This document shows, one piece after another, positions 36,021-44,919 of a stretch of 64,000 nucleotides of DNA. The stretch comes from Ferrovibrio sp035304305 (GTDB lineage: Bacteria > Pseudomonadota > Alphaproteobacteria > Ferrovibrionales > Ferrovibrionaceae), in NCBI RefSeq assembly GCF_035304305.1, contig NZ_DATGQG010000072.1:1-64000 (forward strand), given 5' to 3'. A program made the translations under genes and the position numbers. The notes under the pieces are model-generated. The model was not told the origin of the DNA. It did no database searches and saw only the letters and a list, made by a program, of their open reading frames with translations. The first letter of the stretch is position 1. Each line of letters starts with the position of its first letter.

Positions 36021-36494
36021 TCAGATGACGCCTTCCAGCAGCCCGGCGCCGATATTGAGGCCGAGCAGTTTGGCAAAACCGAAATAGGCCGCGGCCGAGA
36101 GAAGCAATCCGACCAGCGCGTCGCGCAGCGGCCGCCGGCTGCCGAAGGCCCGCGCCGTGCAGACGAAGAGCAGAACCGAAGCCGGCACGAAACCCAGCGG
36201 TTTGATCAGGCCGACATTCAGCGCAAGCCCGAGCAGCAGCCAGCCGATCGCCCGGTAGTCGAGTCTGACCTCCGCTTCCTCCGGCGGGCTTGTCCAGCGG
36301 CCGCTCCAGGCCGCGACCGCCAGCGCGAGTCCGAGGCCGAGCAGCAGCGCGCTGGCGCCATAGGCCATGACGGTCGGGCCGACCCTGGCATACATGGGGG
36401 AGACCGGAATCTGCGTGGTCTCGTAGAAGGCGAGGCAGCCGAGCGCGACGACGCCGACGGCCAGCAGGAATTCCGGTCTGCGCAGGCGCTGCAT
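36021..36494 (-). CDS. tctB: Tripartite tricarboxylate transporter, small permease TctB
   Basis: The 157-residue protein has four hydrophobic helices, the standard architecture of TctB, the small membrane subunit of TTT transporters. Family sequence is weak but the AYGASALLLGLGLALAV helix and the fourth helix near the C-terminus fit, and the position between tctC and tctA settles the call. It ends immediately before the tctA start and begins 12 bases after the tctC stop. Confidence 0.92.
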   Translation of the reverse strand: MQRLRRPEFLLAVGVVALGCLAFYETTQIPVSPMYARVGPTVMAYGASALLLGLGLALAVAAWSGRWTSPPEEAEVRLDYRAIGWLLLGLALNVGLIKPLGFVPASVLLFVCTARAFGSRRPLRDALVGLLLSAAAYFGFAKLLGLNIGAGLLEGVI

Positions 36495-36506
36495 GAAGCA
36501 GCGGCC

Positions 36507-37487
36507 TCAGGCGAGGCCGAGATCCTTCAGAATGCCCTCGATGCGGACATTCTCCTGCTCGATGAACTTCGCGTAATCGTCGCCGGCAAGGAAGATCGAC
36601 GTCCAGTCCTTGGCCTTGAGCTGCTCGGCCCATTGCGGGCTGGCATTCATCTTCGTCACCAGGTCGATCAGTGCCGCGCGCTCGCTGTCCTTCACGCCCG
36701 GCGGCGCAAACACGCCGCGCCAGTTGAACAGTTCGACATCGAGGCCCTGCTCCCTGATGGTCGGCACGTCGATGCCGGGCTGGCGCTTGTCGGCCGAGAT
36801 CGCCAGCGCGCGCAGCTTGCCCGCCTTCACCTGTTCGCCGAACTCGCCCCAGCCGGAGATGCCGCAGGTCACCTGCGCCCCCAGCAGTGCGGCGATGGCA
36901 GGTCCGCCGCCGGAATAGGCGACATAGGCGACCTTCCTCGGATCCTGGCCGGCCGCCTTGGCGATCATCCCGGCGAGGATATGGTCGGTGCCGCCGGCCG
37001 AGCCGCCCGCCCAGGACACCTTGGCCGGGTCCGCCTTGAAGGCGGCGAGCAGGTCCTGCAGCGACTTGTGCGGCGACGAGGCCGGCACCACCACGACTTC
37101 GAACTCGCCGGTGAGCCGGGCGATCGGCACCATCTGTGACAGCTTAACCGGTGCCTTGTTGGCGATCAGGGCGCCGACCATCACCATGCCGCCGATCATC
37201 AGCGCGTTGCCCTGGCCCTTCCACTGGTTGACGAATTGCGGCAGGCCGACCGCTCCGCCCGCGCCGCCCACATTGGTCACCTGGGCGTTCCTGATCAGGC
37301 CGGCGGCCTTCAGCGCCTGCTCCATGCTGCGGGCGGTCTGGTCCCAGCCGCCGCCAGGGTTGGCCGGCACGAAGAGCTTCAGGGTGTCGAAAGCCTGCGC
37401 CCGCGCCGGACCGGCGAAGGACGGCAGCATGGCCGCGGCGGTGGCGCCGATGGCAGCCGTGCGAAGGAAATGCCTGCGATCCAACAT
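36507..37487 (-). CDS. tctC: Tripartite tricarboxylate transporter substrate-binding protein TctC (Bug family)
   Basis: The 326-residue protein begins with a Tat-type signal (DRRHFLRTAAIGATAAAML, cleavage near ARA-Q at residue 31), so export in folded form through Tat is likely. The mature domain has the Bug-family beta-strand LKLFVPANPGGGWDQTARSM, which contacts carboxylate ligands. ATG 37487 follows GGGAG. It is the first gene of tctCBA, an order with the binding protein leading that is usual for this system. Confidence 0.94.
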   Translation of the reverse strand: MLDRRHFLRTAAIGATAAAMLPSFAGPARAQAFDTLKLFVPANPGGGWDQTARSMEQALKAAGLIRNAQVTNVGGAGGAVGLPQFVNQWKGQGNALMIGGMVMVGALIANKAPVKLSQMVPIARLTGEFEVVVVPASSPHKSLQDLLAAFKADPAKVSWAGGSAGGTDHILAGMIAKAAGQDPRKVAYVAYSGGGPAIAALLGAQVTCGISGWGEFGEQVKAGKLRALAISADKRQPGIDVPTIREQGLDVELFNWRGVFAPPGVKDSERAALIDLVTKMNASPQWAEQLKAKDWTSIFLAGDDYAKFIEQENVRIEGILKDLGLA

Positions 37488-37611
37488 GGCGTTTCTCCCG
37501 GTTATCATGTGGTCTTGTCCGGGAGTGTGAGGACTTGCCGGGGCAAAGACAAGCATCGTGCGCTCCGGCCGTGCGCGCCCGGCCGTCCGGTCGCCGCGCT
37601 TACGCCGGTAT

Positions 37612-39324
37612 TCAGGCGGGCAGCGCGATCCGCACCGTCGTGCCCGCGCCCGGGCGGCTGCGGATCTCCAGCCTGCCGCCATGCAGCTCCACCAGGCTCC
37701 GGCAGATCGACAGCCCCAGACCGGCGCCGCTGTTGGCCCGGGCGCGATAGACATCCACCCGGTGCAGCGGCTGGATCGCGGCCCGGCTTTCGGCATCGCT
37801 CATGCCGATGCCGGTATCCTCGACGGCGATGTCGACAATGCCGTTGCGGCTCGCGGCCTGCAGGGTGATGCGGCCACCGGGCCGGTTGAACTTCACCGAG
37901 TTGCCCAGCAGGTTGATCAGGATCTGGGTCAATGCCCGTTCGTCGGCGCGCAATGTCAGGCCGGTCGGTTCGAATTCCAGCCGGACATCGGAGCGGCGCG
38001 CCTGCGGCTCCACCATGGCCAAGGCGGACGCGGCGATCCGGTCGAAATCGCAGTCGGCGACATTGATCTCCAGCTTGCCGCTCTCGAGCCTCGAGAGATC
38101 GAGCAGGTCGCTGACCAGCCGCAGCAGGTGTTCGCCCGACTGGAAGATGTGGGTGGCGTATTCCTGCTGCCGGTCGCTGAGGCTGCCGAGGTAGCCTTCC
38201 TTCATCATCTCGGCAAAGCCGATGATGGCATTCAGCGGTGTGCGCAGTTCGTGACTCATGTTGGCGAGGAAGGTGCTCTTGGCCCGGCTCGCGGCCTCGG
38301 CGGCCTCGCGCTGCTCGATCAGCTGCGTCTCGGTGTCCTTCAGCCGCGTGATGTCGATGCCGCAGGTGACGATCCCCTGGATCTCGCCGCTGCTGTCCTT
38401 CAGCGGCACCTTGAGCGCCCAGACCACGATGGGCCGGCCGTCCTGGTCCGACCAGCCCTGCTCCATGTACAGCGATTCCCCGGTGGCGAGGATCTTGCGG
38501 TCCTGCTCCTCCACCACGGCGGCGGCATCGGCACCGGCGATTTCCGACCAGGTGCGGCCGAGCAGGTCGTCGCCATAGGTGGTCAGCAGCTCGCGCATCT
38601 GCCGGTTGATGATGCGGAAGCGCAGGTCACGATCCTTGTAGGTCATCGTCGCCGGCATCGAGTCGAGCACCGTCTCGACGAACTGCCGGGTGCGGTGTTC
38701 GTCTTCGCGGGCCTGCTGTTCGCGGCGACGGCCGTTGTCGAACTCGATCATGATGAGTCCGAGCCCGGTGAGCAGATTGACGAAGATGGCGACCGGGAAA
38801 GCCGTCGACAGGTCGGCCGCGGCTTCGGCGACCTGGCCCGTATAGGAAAGCGCGAAGACGCCGCGCGCGATCATGAGGATGCCGACCGCGATATAGAGCG
38901 GTGACCGCCGGTGGATGATCAGCAGGCTGCCGGCATACAGGAGGGTCGCGCCCCCGAATGCGGCGGGCAGTCCGGAGGTCACTGGTATGACCGTCTGCTG
39001 CAGCACGACGATGACCGTGCCGATGATGATGGCCAGACCGGTTGCCGGCAGCAGGCGATCATTGCGGCCGGTCAGAACGCGGATGCCGCTGGCGATCAGA
39101 ACGACGGCCAGGCAGGTGCTGACCGAGCCGAGCGCCATGAGATGCAGGGGAATGCCGGCCTGCCAGTCGGCGAGGGCAAGGATGGGGATGGGAACGGACA
39201 GGGCAGCATGGCCCAGGGCCCAGAACAGCAGATGCCGGCCGCCACCGAGGCGCCGCCAGGCGTAGACGCAGATGGCCGCGACCACGAGGGGCGACAGGGT
39301 GGTGACGGCAACGACAGGCAGCAT
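37612..39324 (-). CDS. Membrane-bound PAS sensor histidine kinase
   Basis: The 570-residue kinase has seven hydrophobic segments in residues 1-195, a PAS domain with associated C-terminal motif (about 215-335), a HisKA domain with phospho-acceptor H358 (FLANMSHELRTPLNAIIGF), and a HATPase domain with N and G boxes (NLLGNSVKFN, GTGIGM-like, GAGLGLSICRSLVELHGG). ATG 39324 was chosen because CCGGAGAG precedes it; 39375 and 39348 are longer options without a good ribosome-binding site. No cognate response regulator is adjacent. The signal is unknown. Confidence 0.92.
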   Translation of the reverse strand: MLPVVAVTTLSPLVVAAICVYAWRRLGGGRHLLFWALGHAALSVPIPILALADWQAGIPLHLMALGSVSTCLAVVLIASGIRVLTGRNDRLLPATGLAIIIGTVIVVLQQTVIPVTSGLPAAFGGATLLYAGSLLIIHRRSPLYIAVGILMIARGVFALSYTGQVAEAAADLSTAFPVAIFVNLLTGLGLIMIEFDNGRRREQQAREDEHRTRQFVETVLDSMPATMTYKDRDLRFRIINRQMRELLTTYGDDLLGRTWSEIAGADAAAVVEEQDRKILATGESLYMEQGWSDQDGRPIVVWALKVPLKDSSGEIQGIVTCGIDITRLKDTETQLIEQREAAEAASRAKSTFLANMSHELRTPLNAIIGFAEMMKEGYLGSLSDRQQEYATHIFQSGEHLLRLVSDLLDLSRLESGKLEINVADCDFDRIAASALAMVEPQARRSDVRLEFEPTGLTLRADERALTQILINLLGNSVKFNRPGGRITLQAASRNGIVDIAVEDTGIGMSDAESRAAIQPLHRVDVYRARANSGAGLGLSICRSLVELHGGRLEIRSRPGAGTTVRIALPA

Positions 39325-39391
39325 GGGCAGACAGTCTCTCCGGCCCATCTTTCGTTTGAAAAGATTCCATTTCAATTAAAACTTGCGCCTT

Positions 39392-39406
39392 GCACGTATC
39401 ACGTGC
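39392..39406. promoter_or_regulatory. Palindrome between the divergent kinase and dNTPase genes
   Basis: GCACGT (39392-39397) and ACGTGC (39401-39406) flank ATC, forming a 15-base palindrome inside an AT-richer 125-base gap between divergent starts. The position suits an operator controlling one or both genes. No matching regulator is identified. Confidence 0.35.
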
Positions 39407-39449
39407 GAAGCGCTTGCATCGCTCGCCTGCTCTCTTCACACTCCGGCGC

Positions 39450-40769
39450 ATGTCAATGCAGTGGTCCCGGCTCCTGTCGGCCCAGCGGCTCGGGCACAAG
39501 GGTGCCGAGCCGGTGACGCCGGCGCGCAATCCCTTCCAGAAGGACTGGGATCGCGTCGTCTTCTGTTCGGCCTTCCGCCGCCTGCAGGACAAGACCCAGG
39601 TCCATTCGCTGCCGGAGAGCGACTATGTGCGCAACCGGCTGACGCATTCGCTTGAGGTTTCCTCGGTCGGCCGCTCGCTGGGCGCCCAGGTCGGCCAGTC
39701 GGTCATGGAGCGGCATGGCCGCGATCTGACGGGGCTGAGCGCGGCCGAGTTCGGCCATATCGTCGCCGCGGCCTGCATCGGGCATGACATCGGCAATCCG
39801 CCCTTCGGCCATTTCGGCGAGGCGACCATCCAGCATTTCTTCCGCTCCGGCCCAGGCGCCGCGCTGGTCGCCGGCCTGAGCGAGCGGGAGCGCCGCGACT
39901 TCCTGCATTTCGAGGGCAATGCGCAGGGCTTCCGCGTCATGACACGGCTGCAGAACTGGCGCGATGCCGGCGGCCTGCGGCTGACCTGCGCGACGCTGGC
40001 CACCTTCATGAAATATCCCTTCGGCTCACTGCAGGCCGATCCGGCCAAGGGCAAGATCGGTCATTTCACCGCCGAGGCCGAGCTGTTCGAGGAGATGGCG
40101 CGCAATGTCGGCCTGCTGCGCCTCGGCGAGGGGCGCTATGCCCGCCACCCGCTGACCTATCTGGTGGAGGCGGCCGACGACATCTGCTATTCGGTCGTCG
40201 ATATCGAGGACGGCTTCAAGCTGGGGCGCATCACCTTCAGGGAGGCGGAGACGCAGCTGCACAGCCTGCTGCGCCGCATGCCGCCGCGCTACCGCGAGAT
40301 CGAGGACGAGACCTGGAAGATCGCCTATCTGCGCGCCAAGGTGATCGGCGACCTCATCGACATGGCCGTGGAAGTCTTCCTCGACTGCGAGGCGCAGATC
40401 ATGGAAGGCCGCATGCAGGGTGACCTGCTGCAGCAGACCCTTGCTGCGCCGGCGCTGGCGGAAATCGCGGTGCTGACCCGGACGCGGATTTTCGAAACCC
40501 GCGAGCGATTCCAGACCGAGGTGATGGGCGGCGAAATCCTCACCAGCCTGCTGGAAGCCTTCTGCGATGCCCATCTTGCGCTGGAGCGGGCCGGCGGCGA
40601 CCTGAAGCAGCTGGCGCCGCGCCAGCGCGCGCTGCTGCGCCTGATGCCGCAGAAACCCAGACCCGCGGCCAGCCGCTATGAATGGCTGCTCAGCGTCACC
40701 GACTTCATCAGCGGCATGACCGACTCTTACGCGCTGAAGCAGTTCCAGCGCCTGCGCGGCCTGCAGTAA
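39450..40769 (+). CDS. dgt: Deoxyguanosinetriphosphate triphosphohydrolase-like protein
   Basis: This HD-domain protein is of the dNTP triphosphohydrolase family that splits dNTPs to deoxynucleosides and triphosphate. The 439-residue product has the N-terminal FQKDWDRVVFCSAFRRLQDKTQV signature, then RLTHSLEV with H66, and GHDIGNPPFGHFGE with the HD pair H112-D113. ATG 39450 gives family-typical MSMQWSRLLS; no clear ribosome-binding site is visible, so a leaderless message is possible. The longer ORF upstream is not conserved. Confidence 0.93.
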   Translation: MSMQWSRLLSAQRLGHKGAEPVTPARNPFQKDWDRVVFCSAFRRLQDKTQVHSLPESDYVRNRLTHSLEVSSVGRSLGAQVGQSVMERHGRDLTGLSAAEFGHIVAAACIGHDIGNPPFGHFGEATIQHFFRSGPGAALVAGLSERERRDFLHFEGNAQGFRVMTRLQNWRDAGGLRLTCATLATFMKYPFGSLQADPAKGKIGHFTAEAELFEEMARNVGLLRLGEGRYARHPLTYLVEAADDICYSVVDIEDGFKLGRITFREAETQLHSLLRRMPPRYREIEDETWKIAYLRAKVIGDLIDMAVEVFLDCEAQIMEGRMQGDLLQQTLAAPALAEIAVLTRTRIFETRERFQTEVMGGEILTSLLEAFCDAHLALERAGGDLKQLAPRQRALLRLMPQKPRPAASRYEWLLSVTDFISGMTDSYALKQFQRLRGLQ

Positions 40770-40791
40770 GCGGCACCGGAGACGCGAACAG

Positions 40792-41391
40792 ATGGCCCAT
40801 ATCGACTACTACTTCGCACCGCATTCGCCCTGGGCCTATCTCGGCAGCCTGAGGTTCAACGACATGGTCCGGCGCCACGGGGCGACCGTGCGGATCATGG
40901 CGATCGATCTCGGCCAGGTCTTTCCTGTGTCCGGCGGATTGCCGCTTGCCAAACGCGCGCCGCAGCGCCAGGCCTATCGTCTGACCGAACTCGCCCGCTG
41001 GCGGGAATTCCTCGATATGCCGCTGGTCGCGCAGCCGCGCTGCCTGCCGGTCGATCCGGAGCCGGCATCACGTCTCGTCACCGCCGGACGGGAGCTGGGC
41101 ATCGACATGCTGCATTTCGCCCATCTGCTGGGGCGCGCGCTGTGGGCGGAAGAGCGCAACATCGCCGATCCGGAAGTGCTGGAGGAGATCGTCACCGAAG
41201 CCGGCCTCGATCCCGCGCCCCTGTTCCGGGCGGCGGATGCCAAGGCGACAACCGCGGCCATGGCGGCCGATACGGACCGCGCGATCGCCGCCAATGTCTT
41301 CGGCGTACCGACCTATGCGCTGGACGGCGAGCTTTTCTGGGGCCAGGACCGGCTCGACTTCCTGGAACGCGCGCTCGCGCGGCGGGTTTAA
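40792..41391 (+). CDS. 2-hydroxychromene-2-carboxylate isomerase family protein (DsbA-like)
   Basis: The 199-residue protein belongs to the HCCA isomerase/kappa-GST group with a thioredoxin fold and helical insert. The active-site region DYYFAPHSPWAYLGS has serine in place of the DsbA cysteine pair, as expected for the glutathione-dependent isomerases. FGVPTYALDGELFWGQDRL near the C-terminus is the cis-proline region. It follows dgt by 22 bases. The physiological substrate is probably not naphthalene-derived; an aromatic or glutathione-linked role is only inferred. Confidence 0.88.
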   Translation: MAHIDYYFAPHSPWAYLGSLRFNDMVRRHGATVRIMAIDLGQVFPVSGGLPLAKRAPQRQAYRLTELARWREFLDMPLVAQPRCLPVDPEPASRLVTAGRELGIDMLHFAHLLGRALWAEERNIADPEVLEEIVTEAGLDPAPLFRAADAKATTAAMAADTDRAIAANVFGVPTYALDGELFWGQDRLDFLERALARRV

Positions 41392-41414
41392 CCGCAGCCG
41401 GAATAACCCTGCAT

Positions 41415-41954
41415 ATGGACATGGCAGCCCTACGGCTTCTGCTCAAGCTCCATCTGGTTCTCACCTTCGTCCTTCTGGCCGGCGGCCGCGCTGCGGCAGA
41501 ACCGCCCCGGGCTGAGACCGTCGAAGGCGCGGCGCTGGCGACCGTGGCGGTGCCCGACGCGGCGCAGCTGGATGCCGAAACCCGGTGCCTGGCACTGGCG
41601 GTGTACTGGGAAGCGCGCGCGGAGAGCAGGGCAGGGCAGCTGGCCATCGCCCATACCGTGCTCAACCGCGTCGGCCATGACGAATTCCCCGACACGATCT
41701 GCGGCGTCGTGGCGCAGAAGACGCCGAACGGAAAGTCCTGCCAGTTTTCCTGGTGGTGCGACGGCAAGCATGACGCGCCCGAGGATCAGGAGCAGTGGGA
41801 CAAGTCGGTGGAAGCCGCGCGGGCCGCCAGAAACCGGTCTGCCAGCGACCCGACGAAAGGGGCGCTGTTCTTCCACAGCACCACGGTCAATCCGAAATGG
41901 GATGGCAAGCATCAGCGGATCGGCCGCATCGGCGACCATGTCTTCTACCGCTGA
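41415..41954 (+). CDS. Exported cell-wall hydrolase, SleB-like
   Basis: The 179-residue protein has an N-terminal signal peptide (LLKLHLVLTFVLLAGGRAAA) and a Hydrolase_2/SleB domain, the fold of spore-cortex and cell-wall lytic transglycosylases. The likely catalytic glutamate E66 is in AVYWEARAE, followed by AIAHTVLNRV and the CQFSWWCDGK segment. ATG 41415 starts the signal peptide; upstream sequence overlaps the isomerase gene. Probable periplasmic peptidoglycan remodelling enzyme; converges with the SDR gene. Confidence 0.88.
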   Translation: MDMAALRLLLKLHLVLTFVLLAGGRAAAEPPRAETVEGAALATVAVPDAAQLDAETRCLALAVYWEARAESRAGQLAIAHTVLNRVGHDEFPDTICGVVAQKTPNGKSCQFSWWCDGKHDAPEDQEQWDKSVEAARAARNRSASDPTKGALFFHSTTVNPKWDGKHQRIGRIGDHVFYR

Positions 41955-41960
41955 AACACA

Positions 41961-42719
41961 TCACTCCGCATAGATCATCTTCACGCTCATGCCGCCATCG
42001 ATGACGATGGTCTGGCCGGTCATGAAGCCGGCCGATTCGGCAAGGAAGATGCAGGCATCCGCGATATCTTCCGGCCGGCCGACACGCCCGACCGGATGCT
42101 GCTCGCGGTCGGCCTCCGAATGCACCGGCTTCTGCGCCCGCGGCGAATACTGCCAGTCGCGGGTCTCGATCCAGCCCGGCGCGATGCAGTTCACGCGGAT
42201 GCGATGCGGCGCCAGGCTGATCGCCATGCCGTGCGTGAGCGCGGATATGCCGCCCTTCGAGGCGGTATAGGCTTCGGTATCCGGTTCCGACATGAAGGCG
42301 CGGGTCGAGGAGATGTTGATGATGGCGCCGCCCTTGCCGCTCCTCGCCATCTGCCGCGCCACGGCCTGGGCGCAGACGAAGGCACCGCGCAGGTTGACCG
42401 CGAGCACGCGGTCGAAATCCGCCAGCGGCAGCTCAAGGAACGGCTTGCGGACCATGATGCCGGCATTGTTGACCAGAACGTCCGGACAGCCGAGCCTCTC
42501 GACGGTCTGCGTCACCCAGGCCGTCGCCGCTTCGGGATCGGCGATGTCGCAGCTGCGGACCAGCACCCTGGCGCCGCGCTCCTCCAGCATCCGGCGAATC
42601 TCCGTTCCGGCCTCTTCATCGGCATCGGCGACGGAAACGGCGTAGCCCGCTTCGGCGAAACGGAGCGCGACCGCGCGACCGATGCCTTGCGCCCCGCCGG
42701 TTACGGCGGCAATCTTCAT
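41961..42719 (-). CDS. Short-chain dehydrogenase/reductase
   Basis: The 252-residue classical SDR has the cofactor motif TGGAQGIG (residues 7-14), NNAG (84-87), and catalytic S138, Y151 and K155 (YTASK). Aspartates at 32-34 (ADADEE) suggest NAD(H) preference. A 26-residue upstream extension in frame is not conserved, so ATG 42719 was used. It is divergent from an acyl-CoA synthetase gene and may act in the same fatty or aromatic acid pathway, which is inference only. Confidence 0.9.
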   Translation of the reverse strand: MKIAAVTGGAQGIGRAVALRFAEAGYAVSVADADEEAGTEIRRMLEERGARVLVRSCDIADPEAATAWVTQTVERLGCPDVLVNNAGIMVRKPFLELPLADFDRVLAVNLRGAFVCAQAVARQMARSGKGGAIINISSTRAFMSEPDTEAYTASKGGISALTHGMAISLAPHRIRVNCIAPGWIETRDWQYSPRAQKPVHSEADREQHPVGRVGRPEDIADACIFLAESAGFMTGQTIVIDGGMSVKMIYAE

Positions 42720-42773
42720 GGGCAGTCTCCTGTGTCCGTCCCAGTATAGTTGCCGGGTCCCCTGCCTGTTCAT

Positions 42774-42788
42774 ATCCCGGAACGGGAT
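42774..42788. promoter_or_regulatory. Palindrome between the divergent SDR and acyl-CoA synthetase genes
   Basis: ATCCCG (42774-42779) and CGGGAT (42783-42788) flank GAA, giving a 15-base palindrome 26 bases before the synthetase start in the 95-base divergent gap. An operator shared by both genes is plausible. Evidence is symmetry and position only. Confidence 0.3.
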
Positions 42789-42814
42789 TCTCGCCATCCA
42801 TCGCCGGAGTTGCC

Positions 42815-44413
42815 ATGGCCTGGAACCTCGATCCGCAGATCGTCATCCGACACGAAGCGCATTTCGGCGACCGCGTGGTGCGCTGTTTCGCCGATCGTGC
42901 CCCTCACTGTTATGCACTGTTCAGCCGTAATCTGCAGGAACGTCCGGATGCCGAGGCGCTGGTGGCGGGCGACCGGCGCCTGACCTATGCCCAGCTCGAC
43001 GCGGAGGCCGGCCGCATTGCGGCGGGCATGGCCAAATGCGGCATTGGGGCGGGGATGCGGGTCGGCATGCTGCTCGGCAACCGGATCGAATTCGTTACCG
43101 TCCTGCTGGCGGCTTTCCGGCTCGGCGCCATCGCCGTGCCGCTGGGTACCCGCCTGCAGGGACCCGAAATCGCCTATATCCTCGACCACGCCGGCGCCAG
43201 CCTGCTGGTGCATGAGGCGGATCTGGCGGAACGGCTGCCGGCCGCCCGTGACCTGCCGCAGCTGCGCCACCGGTTTGCCGTCGGCGGCACCTGCCCGGGC
43301 TCGCAGCCGTTCAGCGATCTTGCGGATGCGGGAGACGCGCCGGCGCCCGGCGCGCCGGCCGAGGAAGAGACCGCGGTGATCCTCTACACCTCCGGCACCA
43401 CCGGGCGGCCGAAAGGCGCCATGCTGACCCATTTCAACATCGTCCATTCGGCGCTGCATTTTCAGTACGGCATGGGGTTGACGCCCTCCGACCGCTCGCT
43501 GCTGGCGGTGCCGGCCAGCCATGTCACCGGGCTGGTCGCCATCATCATCGCGGCCTGGCAGGGCGGCGGGGCCGTGGTGATGATGCCGGAATTCAAGACG
43601 CGCGAGTTCCTCGCGCTGGCGGCGGCCGAGCGGCTGACGCATACGATCATGGTTCCGGCCATGTACAATCTCTGCCTGCTGCAGCCGGATTTCGGAGAAT
43701 TCGATCTGTCCTCCTGGCGCGTCGGCGGCTATGGCGGCGCGCCGATGCCGCAGGCAACCATTGCCGGGCTGGCGAAGGTGCTGCCGCAGCTGCAGCTGAT
43801 GAATGCCTATGGCGCCACCGAGACGACCTCGCCGACCACCATGATGCCGCCGCGGTTCACGGCCAGTCATTCCGACAGCGTCGGACTCGAACTGCCCTGC
43901 GCCGACGTGATCGTGGTGGATGCGGATGGACGCGAGGTGCCACGCGGCGAGCCGGGCGAGATCTGGATCCGCGGTCCCATGGTGGTGCCGGGTTACTGGA
44001 ACAACCCCGAAGCCACGCGGCGTGAGTTCACCGCCGGCTTCTGGCATTCCGGCGACATCGGCTCGATCGACGCCGACGGCTTCGTGCGGGTCTTCGACCG
44101 CGTCAAGGACATGATCAATCGCGGCGGCTACAAGATCTTTTCCGTCGAGGTGGAAAATGTGCTGAGCCACCATCCGGGTGTTCTGGAGAGCGCCATCATC
44201 GGACGCGCCTGCCCGGTGCTGGGCGAGCGCGTGCACGCCTTCGTGGCGCGCAGGTCGCCCGATGTCTCAGAGGCGGATCTGAAGGCCTTCTGCGGCGAGC
44301 GGCTGGCCGATTACAAGGTGCCGGAAAGCTTCACGCTGCTGGACGAGCCGCTGCCGCGCAATGCCAACGGCAAGCTGCTGAAGCGTGTACTGCGCGAACA
44401 GGTGGCCGTCTAG
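42815..44413 (+). CDS. AMP-dependent acyl-CoA synthetase/ligase
   Basis: The 532-residue enzyme belongs to the ANL superfamily that activates carboxylic acids through an acyl-AMP to CoA thioesters. Motif A3 YTSGTTGRPKGAM is at residues 191-203, the NAYGATETTSPT adenine motif and the DRVKDMINRGGYKIFSVEVEN hinge region follow, and the C-terminal catalytic lysine is in PRNANGKLLKR. The substrate (medium-chain, long-chain or aromatic acid) cannot be fixed. It converges with the last gene of the formate dehydrogenase operon, overlapping by 4 bases. Confidence 0.92.
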   Translation: MAWNLDPQIVIRHEAHFGDRVVRCFADRAPHCYALFSRNLQERPDAEALVAGDRRLTYAQLDAEAGRIAAGMAKCGIGAGMRVGMLLGNRIEFVTVLLAAFRLGAIAVPLGTRLQGPEIAYILDHAGASLLVHEADLAERLPAARDLPQLRHRFAVGGTCPGSQPFSDLADAGDAPAPGAPAEEETAVILYTSGTTGRPKGAMLTHFNIVHSALHFQYGMGLTPSDRSLLAVPASHVTGLVAIIIAAWQGGGAVVMMPEFKTREFLALAAAERLTHTIMVPAMYNLCLLQPDFGEFDLSSWRVGGYGGAPMPQATIAGLAKVLPQLQLMNAYGATETTSPTTMMPPRFTASHSDSVGLELPCADVIVVDADGREVPRGEPGEIWIRGPMVVPGYWNNPEATRREFTAGFWHSGDIGSIDADGFVRVFDRVKDMINRGGYKIFSVEVENVLSHHPGVLESAIIGRACPVLGERVHAFVARRSPDVSEADLKAFCGERLADYKVPESFTLLDEPLPRNANGKLLKRVLREQVAV

Positions 44414-44919
44414 CGCGCCTGCTGCGGTTCGTAGGCGGCGAGCGCGAGCAGCGCGGCGGGCATTTCCGCGCCGGCACGGCGCATGGTCTGGGCCGCATCG
44501 CGGCAGGCCTGACGGTCGCCCTGGCCGGCAACATCGCGGACCTGCTGCAGGGTCACGCCGCCGCCGAGATCGCCCGGACCGCCAGTTCCGCTCGACTGGT
44601 CGGTGGAATGGCCGCTGGTGCTGGCTTCCGCGGCGGCACCGCTCGAGACGGGCGCCGTCGGCGCAGCGTCCTTCTGCGATGCCGTGCCGGAGGAACTGGT
44701 CGAATTCGTGCTGCCGCCGCCTTGGGTGCCGGATGCCTTGTCATCGTGCCGTTCGCCGGACATCGGCTTACCCTGATCGGGTTTTTCCGGTTCGCTCGCC
44801 TTCTTCTCCGCGAAGGCCAGCAATTCCCGGCAGAGATCGGCCGGGCCGGATGGCTGCGCCGGAACGCTGCCGGCGACGAGAAGCGAACCGCCCAGAAGGG
44901 CTGCTGCAATGCTACGCAT
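44410..44919 (-). CDS. Hypothetical exported protein at the end of the formate dehydrogenase operon
   Basis: The 169-residue product starts with a signal peptide (IAAALLGGSLLVAGSVPA), then two cysteine-containing helical ends (CRELLAFAEKK and GDRQACRDAAQTMRRAG) flank a central low-complexity region rich in G, S, T and Q (about residues 50-120). ATG 44919 follows GGAGAG and overlaps DUF3306 by 8 bases, so it belongs to the operon. No family is recognised. The two cysteines could be joined in the periplasm. A role with formate dehydrogenase is inferred from position only. Confidence 0.7.
   Translation of the reverse strand: MRSIAAALLGGSLLVAGSVPAQPSGPADLCRELLAFAEKKASEPEKPDQGKPMSGERHDDKASGTQGGGSTNSTSSSGTASQKDAAPTAPVSSGAAAEASTSGHSTDQSSGTGGPGDLGGGVTLQQVRDVAGQGDRQACRDAAQTMRRAGAEMPAALLALAAYEPQQAR

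Noticed and set aside
36507..37796. Longer TctC with 103 extra N-terminal residues
   Set aside because: The extension would remove the Tat signal from the N-terminus and overlaps the sensor-kinase gene on the same strand in another frame.
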